NCBI RefSeq assembly: GCF_900109545.1 | Contig: NZ_FOAP01000008.1 | Coordinates: 310,001 to 374,000, forward strand | Source of the DNA: Stigmatella aurantiaca | Lineage (GTDB): Bacteria > Myxococcota > Myxococcia > Myxococcales > Myxococcaceae | DNA: 64,000 bases | Direction of reading: 5' to 3' | In this document: piece by piece, positions 18,701-30,012 of the stretch | Numbering within the stretch: the first letter of the stretch is position 1 | Layout: every line of letters starts with the position of its first letter | Notes under the pieces: model-generated | What the model saw: the letters and a program-made list of their open reading frames with translations, nothing else | Told to the model about the DNA's origin: nothing | The model's database searches: none | Translations under genes and position numbers: made by a program

Positions 18701-18951
18701 AGGTCACCCATTATCGCCAGGCAGGCCGCAACGTCGGGGTGCGTGTCCCCAAGCACGGCCTGCCGGAGTGTGAGCGCACGCTCCGCCTGTGCGAGGGCGT
18801 CGGAATATTTGCCTGTTTCCCTGAGCCGGAATGCCTCGTCTAAATTGGACTGGGCCTCTACCAATCGCGCATCGGGTGGCGCCTCGCTGGCCTGTCCAGT
18901 GGATACCCAGCAGAGCAAGACAGCCAATAGGCAACCGAAGGACTGATGCAT
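15763..18951 (-). CDS. Exported TPR-CHAT protein (caspase-like)
   Basis: 1062 aa from the ATG at 18951; a longer upstream reading would bury the signal peptide. Residues 1-22 are a signal peptide ending Gly-Gln-Ala-Ser. Residues 71-490 are ten TPR units of exactly 42 aa each (kinesin-light-chain type). The C-terminal third is a CHAT domain with the catalytic pair His875 ('HLATHGFFLG') and Cys955 ('LSACDTGRGE'), 80 residues apart as in caspase-like peptidases, followed by 'LMAAGAETVLVSLWKV'. CHAT proteins cleave specific partners, as in separase-like and gasdermin/Craspase systems. Here no effector or gasdermin is adjacent. Export is unusual for the family outside myxobacteria and cyanobacteria. 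Confidence 0.92.
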   Translation of the reverse strand: MHQSFGCLLAVLLCWVSTGQASEAPPDARLVEAQSNLDEAFRLRETGKYSDALAQAERALTLRQAVLGDTHPDVAACLAIMGDLHLRKGDLTTAESLFRPALAIREAALGKSHPDVALLLNGLALIYIDQGLYSQAEPLCLRALAIREASLGNNHTDVANSLNTLAKLYHEQGLYPQAGPLYLRAIAILETNLGKSHPQVAAFLGNLAVLYTHQALYSRAESLLQRALSIQEVALGDKHPYIAYSLINLAHLYSIQGLYDRAEPLFQRARAVSELALGPTHSLVAITLNNLAVIYQDQGLHDRAVPCQQQALAIWEASLGSHHPFVATARINLAILYSNQGFYAQAEALLQRTLSLSETALGKRHPIVSESLYNLANLYSQQGLYAQAEPLQRRALALRKATLGNAHPIVASSLHSLAVLYQAQGLYGRAAPLHQRSLALREAALGHTHPDVTLSLNHLAQLRLAQHRLSDALPLLSRSFSISERRLRHEALDFSESRLSSFLSHLRADEQRIYALLRAHPRDARVQRLALSASLLLKGRSVSETASVSRTLFLRLGPEDRDSFERLRSLRTQLASLSFSGPGALSPEAYQQRLQALTLEGDSLEAELAKRSAPLRALSSLPSPEDIVHRVASALPQDAALVEFIAYSDIPLVPSSGTASPMRYLALVLFPDSSTRAVDLGPASPIDLAVSRLRDALADEDASFQTPAQELYRRAFLPLLPLLGSTRRLLLSPDSQLNLIPFSALHDGQAFLLDSFDFSYLTSGRELLPRPQDISPSSSIFVFAAPDFSAAFPATPSIAPPSPTRAPLSGSVQRVLSSPSLDSMRHAWVPLPGTRLEAQAIQRLLPQAQLFLGAEASKERLLHLPTPGILHLATHGFFLGQSPSPPSSRGLAFVESLGSAPPPQQEPLLNSGLVLSGALNAPLSANSSSEATLVTALELAGLNLWGTQLAVLSACDTGRGEVHLGQGVYGLRRALMAAGAETVLVSLWKVNDDSTRLLMDLYYRNLLAGQGRASALRTAMLSLRSTHPHPHAWAPFIVLGSDAPLRSITPISAQIQKPDASP
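17482..18741 (-). repeat. Ten tandem 126-bp TPR-coding units
   Basis: Within the CHAT gene, ten consecutive 42-codon units start at residues 71, 113, 155 and so on to 449. Each begins His-Pro-[Asp/Ile/Gln]-Val and includes a 'QGLYxxAEPL' turn and a 'LxxREAxLG' helix end. The spacing has no insertions or deletions, so the array has kept its register. Confidence 0.9.
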
Positions 18952-19094
18952 TTTTTCCCCCTGTGAGGCGACATGGCGCCCGCGCCGAACTTTCGCAGGA
19001 TGGCGCCCATCATCATCCAAGCCATTCCCTTCTTCTCGCAAGAGAGCCGGAGCGGCGCAGGGGGGAGTTTGGAGGCGTGCTCGGAGGGGGGCGC

Positions 19095-21125
19095 TCAGCG
19101 CTCCAGCAGCTGCTGGAGGGCACGGCGCAGAAAGCTTCCCGCCATCACCCCGGTCTCCGCGACCTTGACATAGAGCGGCAGGTCGATGAGGGCCGTGTGC
19201 TGCTCCGGCCGCGCCCATGCGTCGATGCCGGTGCGATCGACCCAGGCGCCGTGCAGCGGGAATCCGGGGCGCAGCCCCTGCTCCCCGGGTGCCGGCACAA
19301 GCTTCGAGAGGGGGCCTGCCGAGAGCGGTTGCTGCCCATCGAAGATCCAGATCTCGACATGCGTGTCGGCCGGCCCCCACACGCAGCCGACGAGCCAGCC
19401 GTCCTTCATCGTCGTTCCGCCCTCGCGGGGCACCCAGACGGGCGCTCCCATGAGCCAGCCGGGCGGGAACGCATACGCGCTCTCGAGCGCGAGGTTCGCG
19501 TCGAGCCGGAAGAGCTGCGTCGTGTTCGTGGGCGCGACGAGCCGCTCCAGGTACTCGGCCTCGGGGACGAGGCGCTCACTCGGCGCCCGGTGACGGCGGA
19601 AGTCTTCGAAGGAGCGGACTGCCAGGGTCTCTGGCAGGTACCCACCCGCGACCCAGTAGGTGTGGGTCTGCACCTGGGTCTGTGCCGCGAGGCTGCTCGC
19701 CGCGCTCGCACCGCCGGCGCGCTCGTAGGCAAGCGGCTGACACGGTGGCAGCAGGTTCACGCCGAAGCGGAAGTCGCTCGCGCTTGTGGGATCGGGGAAC
19801 GCGTGGGTGGAACCCAGCACCGCCGAGGTCTCGCTCACGTGCACGACGTGCTTGCGCACCTGATTCAGATCCGTGGAGCCCGTGAAGAGCCCAAGGTAGT
19901 CGTCGTGGACCCGGTCGCCGGTCGCGAGCACATCCCCCTCGTGGAGCTGATCCGCGGGATCGGCGCCGAGGTTGTGCTGGGCGTAGATCGTGAGCTGTCC
20001 CGCGGTGTCGTCCCAGTCCACCAGGGCGTGGCTGAGTTCGCCCGGGAGCCGGACGCGGTGTGCGTCGACGCGGCGTGCCCCCTGTTCGATGGCGCCGCGC
20101 AGCGCGTCCTTGCGGATCACGTAGAGGTCACAGTGCGTGCTTGGGACTGGCGGGCGCATGAAGTGCTCGAGCGGCTTCCAGAGCGCGTCGAGCGAGGGGC
20201 GTGCGAAAGAGGGCAGCTTCCGCCGCAGCTCGTCCGTGAGCAGCCCGAGAATCGGCTCGACGAGCGCCCAGGTATTGAGCACGAGGTTCGAGTTGAAGAC
20301 GAGCAGGTGGTCACGCGTGAGGCTGAGCTGGTGCGCCGACGCTTGCTCCATCGTGACCGGTTTGCCATCGGCATGGACGCGCAAGGGGCGCGCGGGCGCG
20401 CGCGAGGTGCCGTCCCACGAGGTCACGTAGAGATCGCCCCGCACGGCGCGCTGGGGGCTCGGGGTCAAGAAGTCGAGCACGCGCGGCACGACGTTGGTGA
20501 AGAGGAGCGCAGGCTGTCCCGAGTCGAAGTCAGGGTCGTAGACCGGGTGCCCTGTTGTCAGGATCATCGGGCTGAACGAGCTGCCGACAGAGGACTCGTA
20601 GTCACCCGTGCCGCCGACCGGGCTCACATGCGAGAACTCGCGGGGGTTGATCTCGGTGGGACGCCCCGCGTCGTACGAGAGCATCAGGCGGCGGCCGCCC
20701 GAGCCAATCTCAAAGGCTGGGATTGGCGCCGTGTTCGCGAGGTTCGCGATCCCCAACCAGCTCACCTCGGCGAAGTCGGTGCGGACCGAGGCCGCGGGCG
20801 CGATCGCGCGCAGGTGCTGGGACTGCACGTCGACAAAGCGCGTCGCGAGCACGTGCTCGCCGCCCGGACTGGCATCGAGATCGATCGACAACAGGCGCCC
20901 CGGGGCCGTCAGCAGGTGCGGGTTGGCGAAGCGCGCGGTGTTGGCATCGAAGATGGCTGCGTGGGGAAACACGGTGAGGAGCACGCGCCCCGAGAGCCCG
21001 GCGGGCAGCGGCGACGTCGGCACGTACCGCGCGGCGCGGTCCGCGAGTTCGCCGTGGTAGACATGCTTCAGGCCTGCGGCCATGGCGGCGCGGTAGGCGG
21101 GCTCGGGGATTGGGATGGGCGGCAT
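19095..21125 (-). CDS. Carotenoid-cleavage oxygenase family enzyme
   Basis: 676 aa, longer than the usual 450-550. All four iron-ligand histidines of the RPE65/carotenoid oxygenase propeller can be placed. His193 is in 'TTGHPVYDPDFDSG' (family 'TAHPKxDPxTG'). His265 is in 'SAHQLSLTRDHLLVF'. His366 is in 'LSHALVDWDD' (family 'FHxxNAW'). His625 is in 'GFPLHGAWVD' (family 'GFHGxW'). The family uses Fe(II) and O2 to cleave carotenoid or stilbene double bonds, giving apocarotenoids such as retinal. No signal peptide is seen. Myxobacteria make carotenoids, so a substrate exists, but no carotenoid genes are adjacent. It may be the upstream partner of the CHAT gene, 143 bp away. Confidence 0.82.
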   Translation of the reverse strand: MPPIPIPEPAYRAAMAAGLKHVYHGELADRAARYVPTSPLPAGLSGRVLLTVFPHAAIFDANTARFANPHLLTAPGRLLSIDLDASPGGEHVLATRFVDVQSQHLRAIAPAASVRTDFAEVSWLGIANLANTAPIPAFEIGSGGRRLMLSYDAGRPTEINPREFSHVSPVGGTGDYESSVGSSFSPMILTTGHPVYDPDFDSGQPALLFTNVVPRVLDFLTPSPQRAVRGDLYVTSWDGTSRAPARPLRVHADGKPVTMEQASAHQLSLTRDHLLVFNSNLVLNTWALVEPILGLLTDELRRKLPSFARPSLDALWKPLEHFMRPPVPSTHCDLYVIRKDALRGAIEQGARRVDAHRVRLPGELSHALVDWDDTAGQLTIYAQHNLGADPADQLHEGDVLATGDRVHDDYLGLFTGSTDLNQVRKHVVHVSETSAVLGSTHAFPDPTSASDFRFGVNLLPPCQPLAYERAGGASAASSLAAQTQVQTHTYWVAGGYLPETLAVRSFEDFRRHRAPSERLVPEAEYLERLVAPTNTTQLFRLDANLALESAYAFPPGWLMGAPVWVPREGGTTMKDGWLVGCVWGPADTHVEIWIFDGQQPLSAGPLSKLVPAPGEQGLRPGFPLHGAWVDRTGIDAWARPEQHTALIDLPLYVKVAETGVMAGSFLRRALQQLLER

Positions 21126-21304
21126 GGGCGCGTCACCTGCGTAACACAGGCCCGAGCGACGCGCCCCCAGCCGCCACCGCCGGCGTCATGCGCAGGACGG
21201 GGACGGGGGAAGACCTGCCTCACGGCCGGTCTGCTAATAGCCGGGACTCTGTGCTTAATCGTCTCGTATTGGGACCCGCCGCCCCGGCCTGTTCAAGCGG
21301 CTAA

Positions 21305-21601
21305 GACAAGGAGAATCACCCTCAGGCCGAGCGAGATTTCGCGGTCATCTGGCGGAACACCGACAAGATCGTAGTCTCCCGCTCGCTCCCGGAGGTGACG
21401 ACGGCGCGGACGCGGCTCGTCCGCGAGCTGAGCGCCGGCGACACCGGCAAGCTCAAGGCGGAGTCGGTCAAGGACATCGGCGCGACGGTCAGGCTGGAGC
21501 GGCTCGACACGCGCGCAGTCGAGAACGGCGTCACCTTCGTGCGCTATGCGGTGCGCAAGGGGGGCAGTCCGTATTCTTGGACTAGCCCTGCAATCCATTG
21601 A
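21305..21601 (+). pseudogene. Remnant of a RibD-C / dihydrofolate-reductase-family gene
   Basis: An open stretch reads 'DFAVIWRNTDKIVVSRSLP' then 'TTARTRLVRELSAGDTGKLK' and 'KDIG', which is the middle of the small DHFR-like RibD C-terminal domain family (family pattern DFAxIWRxxDKIVxSxTL...ARTRxxR). It then jumps directly to 'VRLERLDTRAVENGVTFVRY', the family's extreme C-terminus. The 5' half and the central 'GGPxLAxxAL' region are missing. There is no start codon with a ribosome site. This is a decayed gene with a 5' truncation and an internal in-frame deletion. Confidence 0.65.
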
Positions 21602-21643
21602 TATGGTCTAATTCAGGAATAACCGTTGGGAGGGATATCCACC

Positions 21644-22159
21644 ATGCTTTCACGCGCTGTCGCGGCCGCTGCCATCTTGTTCTTCGCGGTGCTGCCCTCG
21701 GTTGCCGAGGCTCAACAAACCATGCGGTACCAGTGGAACTGGGACTCCCAGGTGTTGGATGGCAGTGGCACCTGGGTGCAGACCAGTTCTTACCGGCCGG
21801 GCGATGGCGCTCAGTTGTTCAACGTCATTCCGTCTGCTTTTGCTGGTTTCCACCTGATCCAGTCTCAGAAGGACGGCAACTGTCTCAGCCGTAAGACGAA
21901 CAACCAGTTCGTGCTTCAGCCCTGCACGAACTTCAATGCGCAGTTGTTCAAGCTGATCCCGGAGCCCTGGAGCGCCAACATGCCTCCCGAGATGCGGGTT
22001 TATCCCTACGTGATCAAGTCGGGCAACGAGTGCTTGAGACTGGAGACCGTCGCGGGTGTGCCAGGCATCCTGGTGGCTTCGCCCTGGTGCTACACCTCGG
22101 GAGACATGTGGAACGATGTCTTCTTTTTTGGGGACGGGAAAACCCCCGTCCGCCTTTGA
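21644..22159 (+). CDS. Small exported protein, possible beta-trefoil lectin fold
   Basis: 171 aa from the ATG at 21644; GGGAGGG nine bases upstream decides this start over the TTG at 21626. A clear signal peptide ends Val-Ala-Glu-Ala-Gln. The mature part has recurring 'LFxxIP' and 'xCLxx' elements: 'GAQLFNVIPSAFAGFHLI', 'GNCLSRKTNNQFVLQPC', 'AQLFKLIPEPW' and 'GNECLRLETVAGVPGILVA'. The spacing and the Q-x-W-like pattern suggest a ricin-type trefoil of about 130 residues, which would bind sugars, but this is only a shape match. Four cysteines could form disulfides. The gene stands alone. Confidence 0.6.
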   Translation: MLSRAVAAAAILFFAVLPSVAEAQQTMRYQWNWDSQVLDGSGTWVQTSSYRPGDGAQLFNVIPSAFAGFHLIQSQKDGNCLSRKTNNQFVLQPCTNFNAQLFKLIPEPWSANMPPEMRVYPYVIKSGNECLRLETVAGVPGILVASPWCYTSGDMWNDVFFFGDGKTPVRL

Positions 22160-22160
22160 G

Positions 22161-22646
<486 letters not shown>

Positions 22647-22836
22647 GTCCCGCGCACGCTCTCAAAGAGCCACCGCGCCGGCAAGCCAGCGCCTCGGGAC
22701 GGCCTCCTGGGCCCCCGGGCTGTAGGAAGCTGAACGTCCCGGAGGCGTTCAGTGCTGGCCAGGTGGCCGTCAAAGCTGCTGCTCCCCCTGGCGTGCCGCA
22801 TTAGCCTCGGGGACGACCCACTCTCAGGAGCACCCC

Positions 22837-24780
22837 GTGCCTGCCACTCCCGATGCGGCCCTTCTCGTGACCTGCCCGCCGGACGTCTTCCGCCGTGCCA
22901 GCGAAGAGGCCCTGGCTCAAGCCCGCTCCGGCATCGAGCGCTTCAAGTCCCTGCCCGCGCCGCGCAACACGCGCGAGGCCCTCGAAATCTACGACGAGGC
23001 CACCGCCGCCCTCTCGGACGCCAGCGCCCGCGCCAGCGTCGTGCGCCACAGCCACCCGGACTCGGCCATGCGCCAGTCCGCCGAGGCCTCCGAGCAGGAG
23101 CTGGAGAACCTCGCCACCGAAATCTCTCTCGACCGGGGCGTGTATGACGTCATCGCCTCGCTCGATGTCTCCCAGGAGGACGCGCCCACGAAGAAGTGGG
23201 TGGAGAAGCTCCTGCGGGACTTCCGGCGCTCGGGCGTGGACCGGGACCAGGCCACCCGGGACCGGGTGAAGGCGCTCCAGGAGGAGCTGGTCCGCATCGG
23301 CCAGGAGTTCGACCGCAACATCCGGGGTGATGTGCGCACCGTGGAGCTGCCGCCCTCCGCCCTGGAGGGGCTGCCCGCGGACTATGTGCGCTCCCACCCC
23401 CCGGGCGCGGACGGCAAGGTGCGCATCACCACCGACTACCCGGACCTCGTGCCCTTCATGACGTACGCGAAGGACGGCACGGCGCGCGAGAAGCTCTGGC
23501 GCGCCAACCGCTCCCGCGCCTACCCGCGCAACGTCCCGGTTCTCCAGAGCCTGCTGGAGCGGCGCCACGAGCTGGCCTCGCTGCTCGGCTATTCGAGCTG
23601 GGCGGCCTACGCCACCGAGGACAAGATGATCCGCAGCGAGCGGAACGCCGGGGACTTCATCGAGAAGATCGCCGCCGCCTCCGGTGAGCGCTGCCGCCGC
23701 GACTACCAGACGTTGCTGGAGCGCAAGCGCAAGGACGACCCGGGCGCCCGCCAGGTGGACCCGTGGGACCAGGGCTACCTGGATGACCGGGTGAAGGCGG
23801 AGCAGTACAGCTTCGACTCGCAGGCCATCCGGCCCTACTTCGAGTACACGCGCGTGAAGGAGGGCGTGCTGGGGCTCACCGCGCGCCTGTTCGGCGTGAA
23901 CTACCGGCGGCTCCCGGATGCGCCCGTGTGGCACCCGGACGTGGAGGCGTACGACATCTTCCAGGGCGACACCCAGGTGGGGCGCTTCTACCTGGACATG
24001 CACCCCCGGGCCGACAAGTACAAGCACGCCGCCCAGTTCACCCTGGCCACCGGCAAGAGGGACCGCCGCCTGCCCGAGGCGGTGCTCATGTGCAACTTCC
24101 CCAAGCCCGGCGCCGAGCCCGCGCTGATGCTCCACCGGGACGTGGAGACGTTCTTCCACGAGTTCGGCCACCTGCTGCACCACCTCTTCGGCGGACACAC
24201 CCCCTGGGCGGGCCTGTCCGGGGTGCGCACCGAGTGGGATTTCGTGGAGGCGCCCTCGCAGATGCTGGAGGAGTGGGCCCGGGACGTGGCCGCGCTGCAG
24301 ACCTTCGCCAAGCACCACGAGACGGGCGAGCCGCTGCCCGCGGAGACCATCGAGCGCATGAAGCGCGCGGATGACTTCGGCAAGGGCCTGCACGTGCGCC
24401 AGCAGATGTTCTACGCGGCGCTCAGCCTGGAGCTCTACCGCCGCGAGCCCAAGGGGCTGGACACCACCGCGCTCGTGCGCGAGCTGCAGGGCAAGTACAC
24501 GCCGTTCCCCTACGTGGAGGGCACCTACTTCCACCTCTCCTTCGGGCACCTGGATGGGTACTCGGCCATCTACTACACGTACATGTGGTCCCTGGTCATC
24601 GCGAAGGACCTCTTCACCGTGTTCCAGGACCAGGGGATGCTCAACCCCGCGCCCGCGCAGGCCTACCGGCGCGCGGTGCTGGAGCCCGGAGGCTCCAAGG
24701 ACGCCGCGCTCCTGGTGAAGGACTTCCTCGGCCGCGACTACGACTTCCGCGCCTACGAGACGTGGCTCAACGCGGGGTGA
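22837..24780 (+). CDS. M3-family oligopeptidase
   Basis: 647 aa, the normal size for thimet/oligopeptidase-type M3 enzymes. The zinc site HEFGH lies at residues 441-445 ('TFFHEFGHLLHHLFGG'), and the third ligand Glu is in 'FVEAPSQMLEEW', as in the family. 'HMHP'-like and 'GYSAIYYTYMWSLVIAKDLF' segments near the C-terminus are typical M3A features. It should cleave short peptides in the cytoplasm, and no signal peptide is present. The GTG at 22837, with CAGGAG six bases upstream, is the start. It converges on glgP across a strong hairpin. Confidence 0.9.
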   Translation: MPATPDAALLVTCPPDVFRRASEEALAQARSGIERFKSLPAPRNTREALEIYDEATAALSDASARASVVRHSHPDSAMRQSAEASEQELENLATEISLDRGVYDVIASLDVSQEDAPTKKWVEKLLRDFRRSGVDRDQATRDRVKALQEELVRIGQEFDRNIRGDVRTVELPPSALEGLPADYVRSHPPGADGKVRITTDYPDLVPFMTYAKDGTAREKLWRANRSRAYPRNVPVLQSLLERRHELASLLGYSSWAAYATEDKMIRSERNAGDFIEKIAAASGERCRRDYQTLLERKRKDDPGARQVDPWDQGYLDDRVKAEQYSFDSQAIRPYFEYTRVKEGVLGLTARLFGVNYRRLPDAPVWHPDVEAYDIFQGDTQVGRFYLDMHPRADKYKHAAQFTLATGKRDRRLPEAVLMCNFPKPGAEPALMLHRDVETFFHEFGHLLHHLFGGHTPWAGLSGVRTEWDFVEAPSQMLEEWARDVAALQTFAKHHETGEPLPAETIERMKRADDFGKGLHVRQQMFYAALSLELYRREPKGLDTTALVRELQGKYTPFPYVEGTYFHLSFGHLDGYSAIYYTYMWSLVIAKDLFTVFQDQGMLNPAPAQAYRRAVLEPGGSKDAALLVKDFLGRDYDFRAYETWLNAG

Positions 24781-24802
24781 GCCCCGTCCCGGGGGGAGGC
24801 TG

Positions 24803-24830
24803 CGCGGGCCCTCGCAGGGGAGGGCCCGCG
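24803..24830. terminator. Inverted repeat between convergent M3 and glgP genes
   Basis: A perfect 10-bp stem, CGCGGGCCCT with AGGGCCCGCG, encloses an 8-nt loop between the two stop codons. No T-run follows on either strand, so it may work as a factor-dependent or simple blocking terminator. Confidence 0.5.
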
Positions 24831-24835
24831 GCCGC

Positions 24836-27337
<2,502 letters not shown>

Positions 27338-27511
27338 CGGAAAAGCGTCCTCTCGGTGGAGCCACCCTGGGGGTCATGGAAGCCCAGGTGGCCGGTAAAG
27401 CCGGTTTACCCGACTGGTGTCTGCGGCTCCACCCTTCCGTGAACCTCTGCTAGAAAGCACGTCAGGACACCGGGGGGCCCACCTGAGTTGACTGACCGAG
27501 GCCCGGATTGC

Positions 27512-28099
27512 ATGCCCAGCGACAGCCATGAGCTCCAGCAGCGCCTGGCCTTGGTGCAGCCAACACACATGGTGAGGGGGCTGGCCTTCAACGCCGTGCT
27601 GGCGGTGGTGGCTGCCCGCCAGGGCGACGAGGCCGCCGCGGCGCTCGTCCAGCGCGTGGGCTTGCCGCGCTGCGTTGATTTCTTTTCCTACCCGGCGGGC
27701 GACTTCCTGGGGCTGCTGTTCGCCACCGCGGACCTGCTGGAGCCGGAGCTGGGCTCGGCCGAGGCGGTCTGGCAGGCGTGCGGCGCGGCGTGCCTGGAGC
27801 ACTTCTTCTACATGTCCACCGTGGGCCGGGCGCTGGCGAAGCTCATCGGCCGGAATGATCCCCGGCGCGCTTTCTCCTACACGCCCATCGCGTACTCCAC
27901 CCTGGTGAACTACGGCTCCCACGACTGCCGGGACATGGGCGCGCACCGGCTGCGGCTCGTGTTCAAGGGCGACATGCAGCCAGCCGCGTTCCACGAGGGC
28001 ACGCTGCGCGCCGCGCTCCAGGTGGTGGGCGTGGAGGGCACGGTGAAGTGCACCCCCCACGCGCTGGACCACACGGAGTTCCTGCTGGAGTGGGCCTGA
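27512..28099 (+). CDS. DUF2378 (TIGR02265) family protein
   Basis: 195 aa. It matches a paralogous family found almost only in myxobacteria: an N-terminal 'MPSDSHELQQRLALVQP' run, a helical middle 'CVDFFSYPAGDFLGLLFATAD', and a C-terminal sheet ending in 'HALDHTEFLLEW'. The ATG at 27512 is preferred over the TTG at 27488 because family members start Met-Pro-Ser-Asp. No catalytic motif is visible; the fold is unknown to me. It is divergent from glgP and convergent with the M23 peptidase. Confidence 0.75.
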   Translation: MPSDSHELQQRLALVQPTHMVRGLAFNAVLAVVAARQGDEAAAALVQRVGLPRCVDFFSYPAGDFLGLLFATADLLEPELGSAEAVWQACGAACLEHFFYMSTVGRALAKLIGRNDPRRAFSYTPIAYSTLVNYGSHDCRDMGAHRLRLVFKGDMQPAAFHEGTLRAALQVVGVEGTVKCTPHALDHTEFLLEWA

Positions 28100-28106
28100 G
28101 CGGGCC

Positions 28107-29297
28107 TCAGGGGGCCGCGCGCGGGCCCGGCCCGGCGGAGGCGGCCGAGGCGGCCACGGACACCGAGTCGAGCTGCGAGGCCAGCACCTGGACCTTGGAC
28201 AGGTAGTCGGGCAGCAGGGCCTTGGCCAGAGGGTCGGCGCGGGGGAACTTCTGGTTGAGCGGGTTGACGAACTGCCCGCCGCGCTTGAGGGCGAAGTGCA
28301 GGTGGGGGCCGGTGCTGCGCCCGGTGTTGCCCGAGTAGGCAATCACCTGCTTCTGGCTCACCCGGGAGCCCGCGCGCACGCCGGCGCCGAACTTGGACAG
28401 GTGCAGGTAGCAGGTCTCGAAGCCGTTGGTGTGCCGCACGCAGACGGTGTTGCCGCCCGCGCCCGTGTGGGCCGCCGTCGTCACCGTGCCGTCGGCCACG
28501 GCCCACACCGGGGTGCCAATGGGCGCGCCGTAGTCCACGCCGTTGTGGTTCTTCAGGTACTTGAGCACCGGGTGCAAGCGCGAGCCGAAGCCGCTGGTGA
28601 CGTGGGCGTACTTCAGCGGGCTCTTGAGGAATGTCTTGCGCGCGCTCGAGCCATCCTCCTGGAAGTAGGTGGCCTGGCCGTCCGGCAGCGCGTAGCGGAA
28701 CACCCGCTTGGTGCCCACCAGCCCGCCATCATAGGCGGCCGCCAGCACCTCGCCGTAGCGCAGCACGCGGCCCTTGGAGACGAACTTCTCCACCAGCGCG
28801 CGCGCCCGGTCTCCCTTGCGCGTGTCCCGGTAGAAGTCGATGTCCCAGGCGAACACGTCCGCCAGCACCATGCCAATGCCCGGGTCCTCGCCGGCCGCCA
28901 GCGCCGCCTCGTAGAGCGAGGTGCTGATCTCCAGCGTCACCAGCGCCACCTGCTTCTCGACTTCGATGGTGCGCTTGCTGCCCACGTACTTCTCGCCATC
29001 GCGGCGCACCTGCCACTCATCCACGGTGCTCTGCCGGTAGTCGAAGAAGTCCAGCTCCCCGTTGCGCATCACCAGCCGGAACTGGTCGCCCACCCGGGAC
29101 TTGCGGAAGTCGAACACGCCCTCCAGCGCGGAGATGACGGCCTCCACCTGCGCGTCCGGCAGCGCCGCGGTGTGCAGGGCCTGCGCGAGCGTCTGCCGCG
29201 GCTCGATGCGGCGGTTTCTCACTTCATAACGGGACGAGGCGGAGGCAAGCGGCGCGGCGAGGAGGGCCGCCAGGCAGAGCAGGGGGGCGAATCGCAT
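28107..29297 (-). CDS. M23-family peptidoglycan peptidase
   Basis: 396 aa with a 22-residue signal peptide, so it acts in the periplasm. The catalytic domain has the M23/LytM zinc ligands His251 and Asp255 ('NHNGVDYG') and the HxH pair His332/His334 ('GPHLHFAL'). Upstream is an OapA/LysM-like cell-wall module ('QTLAQALHTAALPDAQVEAV'), as in NlpD/MepM-type endopeptidases. It should cut the peptide crosslinks of peptidoglycan. A Cys pair flanks the active site ('VCVRHTNGFETC'). Confidence 0.92.
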   Translation of the reverse strand: MRFAPLLCLAALLAAPLASASSRYEVRNRRIEPRQTLAQALHTAALPDAQVEAVISALEGVFDFRKSRVGDQFRLVMRNGELDFFDYRQSTVDEWQVRRDGEKYVGSKRTIEVEKQVALVTLEISTSLYEAALAAGEDPGIGMVLADVFAWDIDFYRDTRKGDRARALVEKFVSKGRVLRYGEVLAAAYDGGLVGTKRVFRYALPDGQATYFQEDGSSARKTFLKSPLKYAHVTSGFGSRLHPVLKYLKNHNGVDYGAPIGTPVWAVADGTVTTAAHTGAGGNTVCVRHTNGFETCYLHLSKFGAGVRAGSRVSQKQVIAYSGNTGRSTGPHLHFALKRGGQFVNPLNQKFPRADPLAKALLPDYLSKVQVLASQLDSVSVAASAASAGPGPRAAP

Positions 29298-29399
29298 GGG
29301 CTACAGGAGTGTAGAAGAGGCGCGCGCCCATGCCCAAATCCTGGCCGGGGAATTTCACGTGCCCGCCTGGCCGCCTGCTCCGGGCGGCCGGGCCGGGGC

Positions 29400-29972
29400 C
29401 TACTCCCGCTGGCGCTTGAGGCGCTGGTACTCCTGCCACGCCGTCTCGGCCCGGGCGAGGATGCGCGTGAGCTCCTCCTCCTCGGCGGAGAGGGGCTCGT
29501 CGGGCGCGGACTCGCCGCCCTCCGAGGTGCCCACGGAGCCGCCCTCGGCCGCCGCGTGTGCCAGGCGCATGGCGGCCGACTGCGTCGCCAGGCCCGGCCA
29601 GCTCGTCCGGCCGCGCTCGATGCTCACCTCGGCCCAGGGCTCGTCCGAGGCGTTCTCCAGCGGATCGAACACCAGCCGCGCGCGCAGGTCGCCCAGGAAG
29701 CGCACCATGAGCGAGCCCAGCACCTGCTGGAAGAAGACCCCCCTGGCGTCATGGAGGATGCAGATCTCGATGAGCTCCGCGCCCTCGCCGTCCAGGCGGA
29801 AGCGCAGGAAGCTCTCCTGCCCCTCGTGCTCCAACGTCACCGTGCCGTCCTCTTCGCGGTCCAGCCGCAAGGGAAGGGCGTTGCGCTGCTCGCCCGGCAT
29901 GCGTTCCAGCACGAGCTTGGGAAGCTCCAGCCGGAAGGACAGCACCTCCACTGCCTCGATGCGTGTGCCCAT
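29400..29972 (-). CDS. Unknown soluble protein
   Basis: 190 aa from the ATG at 29972 ('MGTRIEAVEVLSFRLEL'); an upstream extension would be Arg/Thr-rich and unlikely to be real. The N-terminal ~120 residues are beta-rich with alternating hydrophobic strands ('LRFRLDGEGAELIEICIL'). A long charged C-terminal helix follows ('EEELTRILARAETAWQEYQR'). I do not recognise the family. It lies 40 bp downstream of spoVR on the same strand and could be the last gene of the prkA-DUF444-spoVR operon. Confidence 0.6.
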   Translation of the reverse strand: MGTRIEAVEVLSFRLELPKLVLERMPGEQRNALPLRLDREEDGTVTLEHEGQESFLRFRLDGEGAELIEICILHDARGVFFQQVLGSLMVRFLGDLRARLVFDPLENASDEPWAEVSIERGRTSWPGLATQSAAMRLAHAAAEGGSVGTSEGGESAPDEPLSAEEEELTRILARAETAWQEYQRLKRQRE

Positions 29973-30012
29973 CCTTTTCGTCGCTCCGGTCGCCGGGCCC
30001 CCCCTGGGGACG

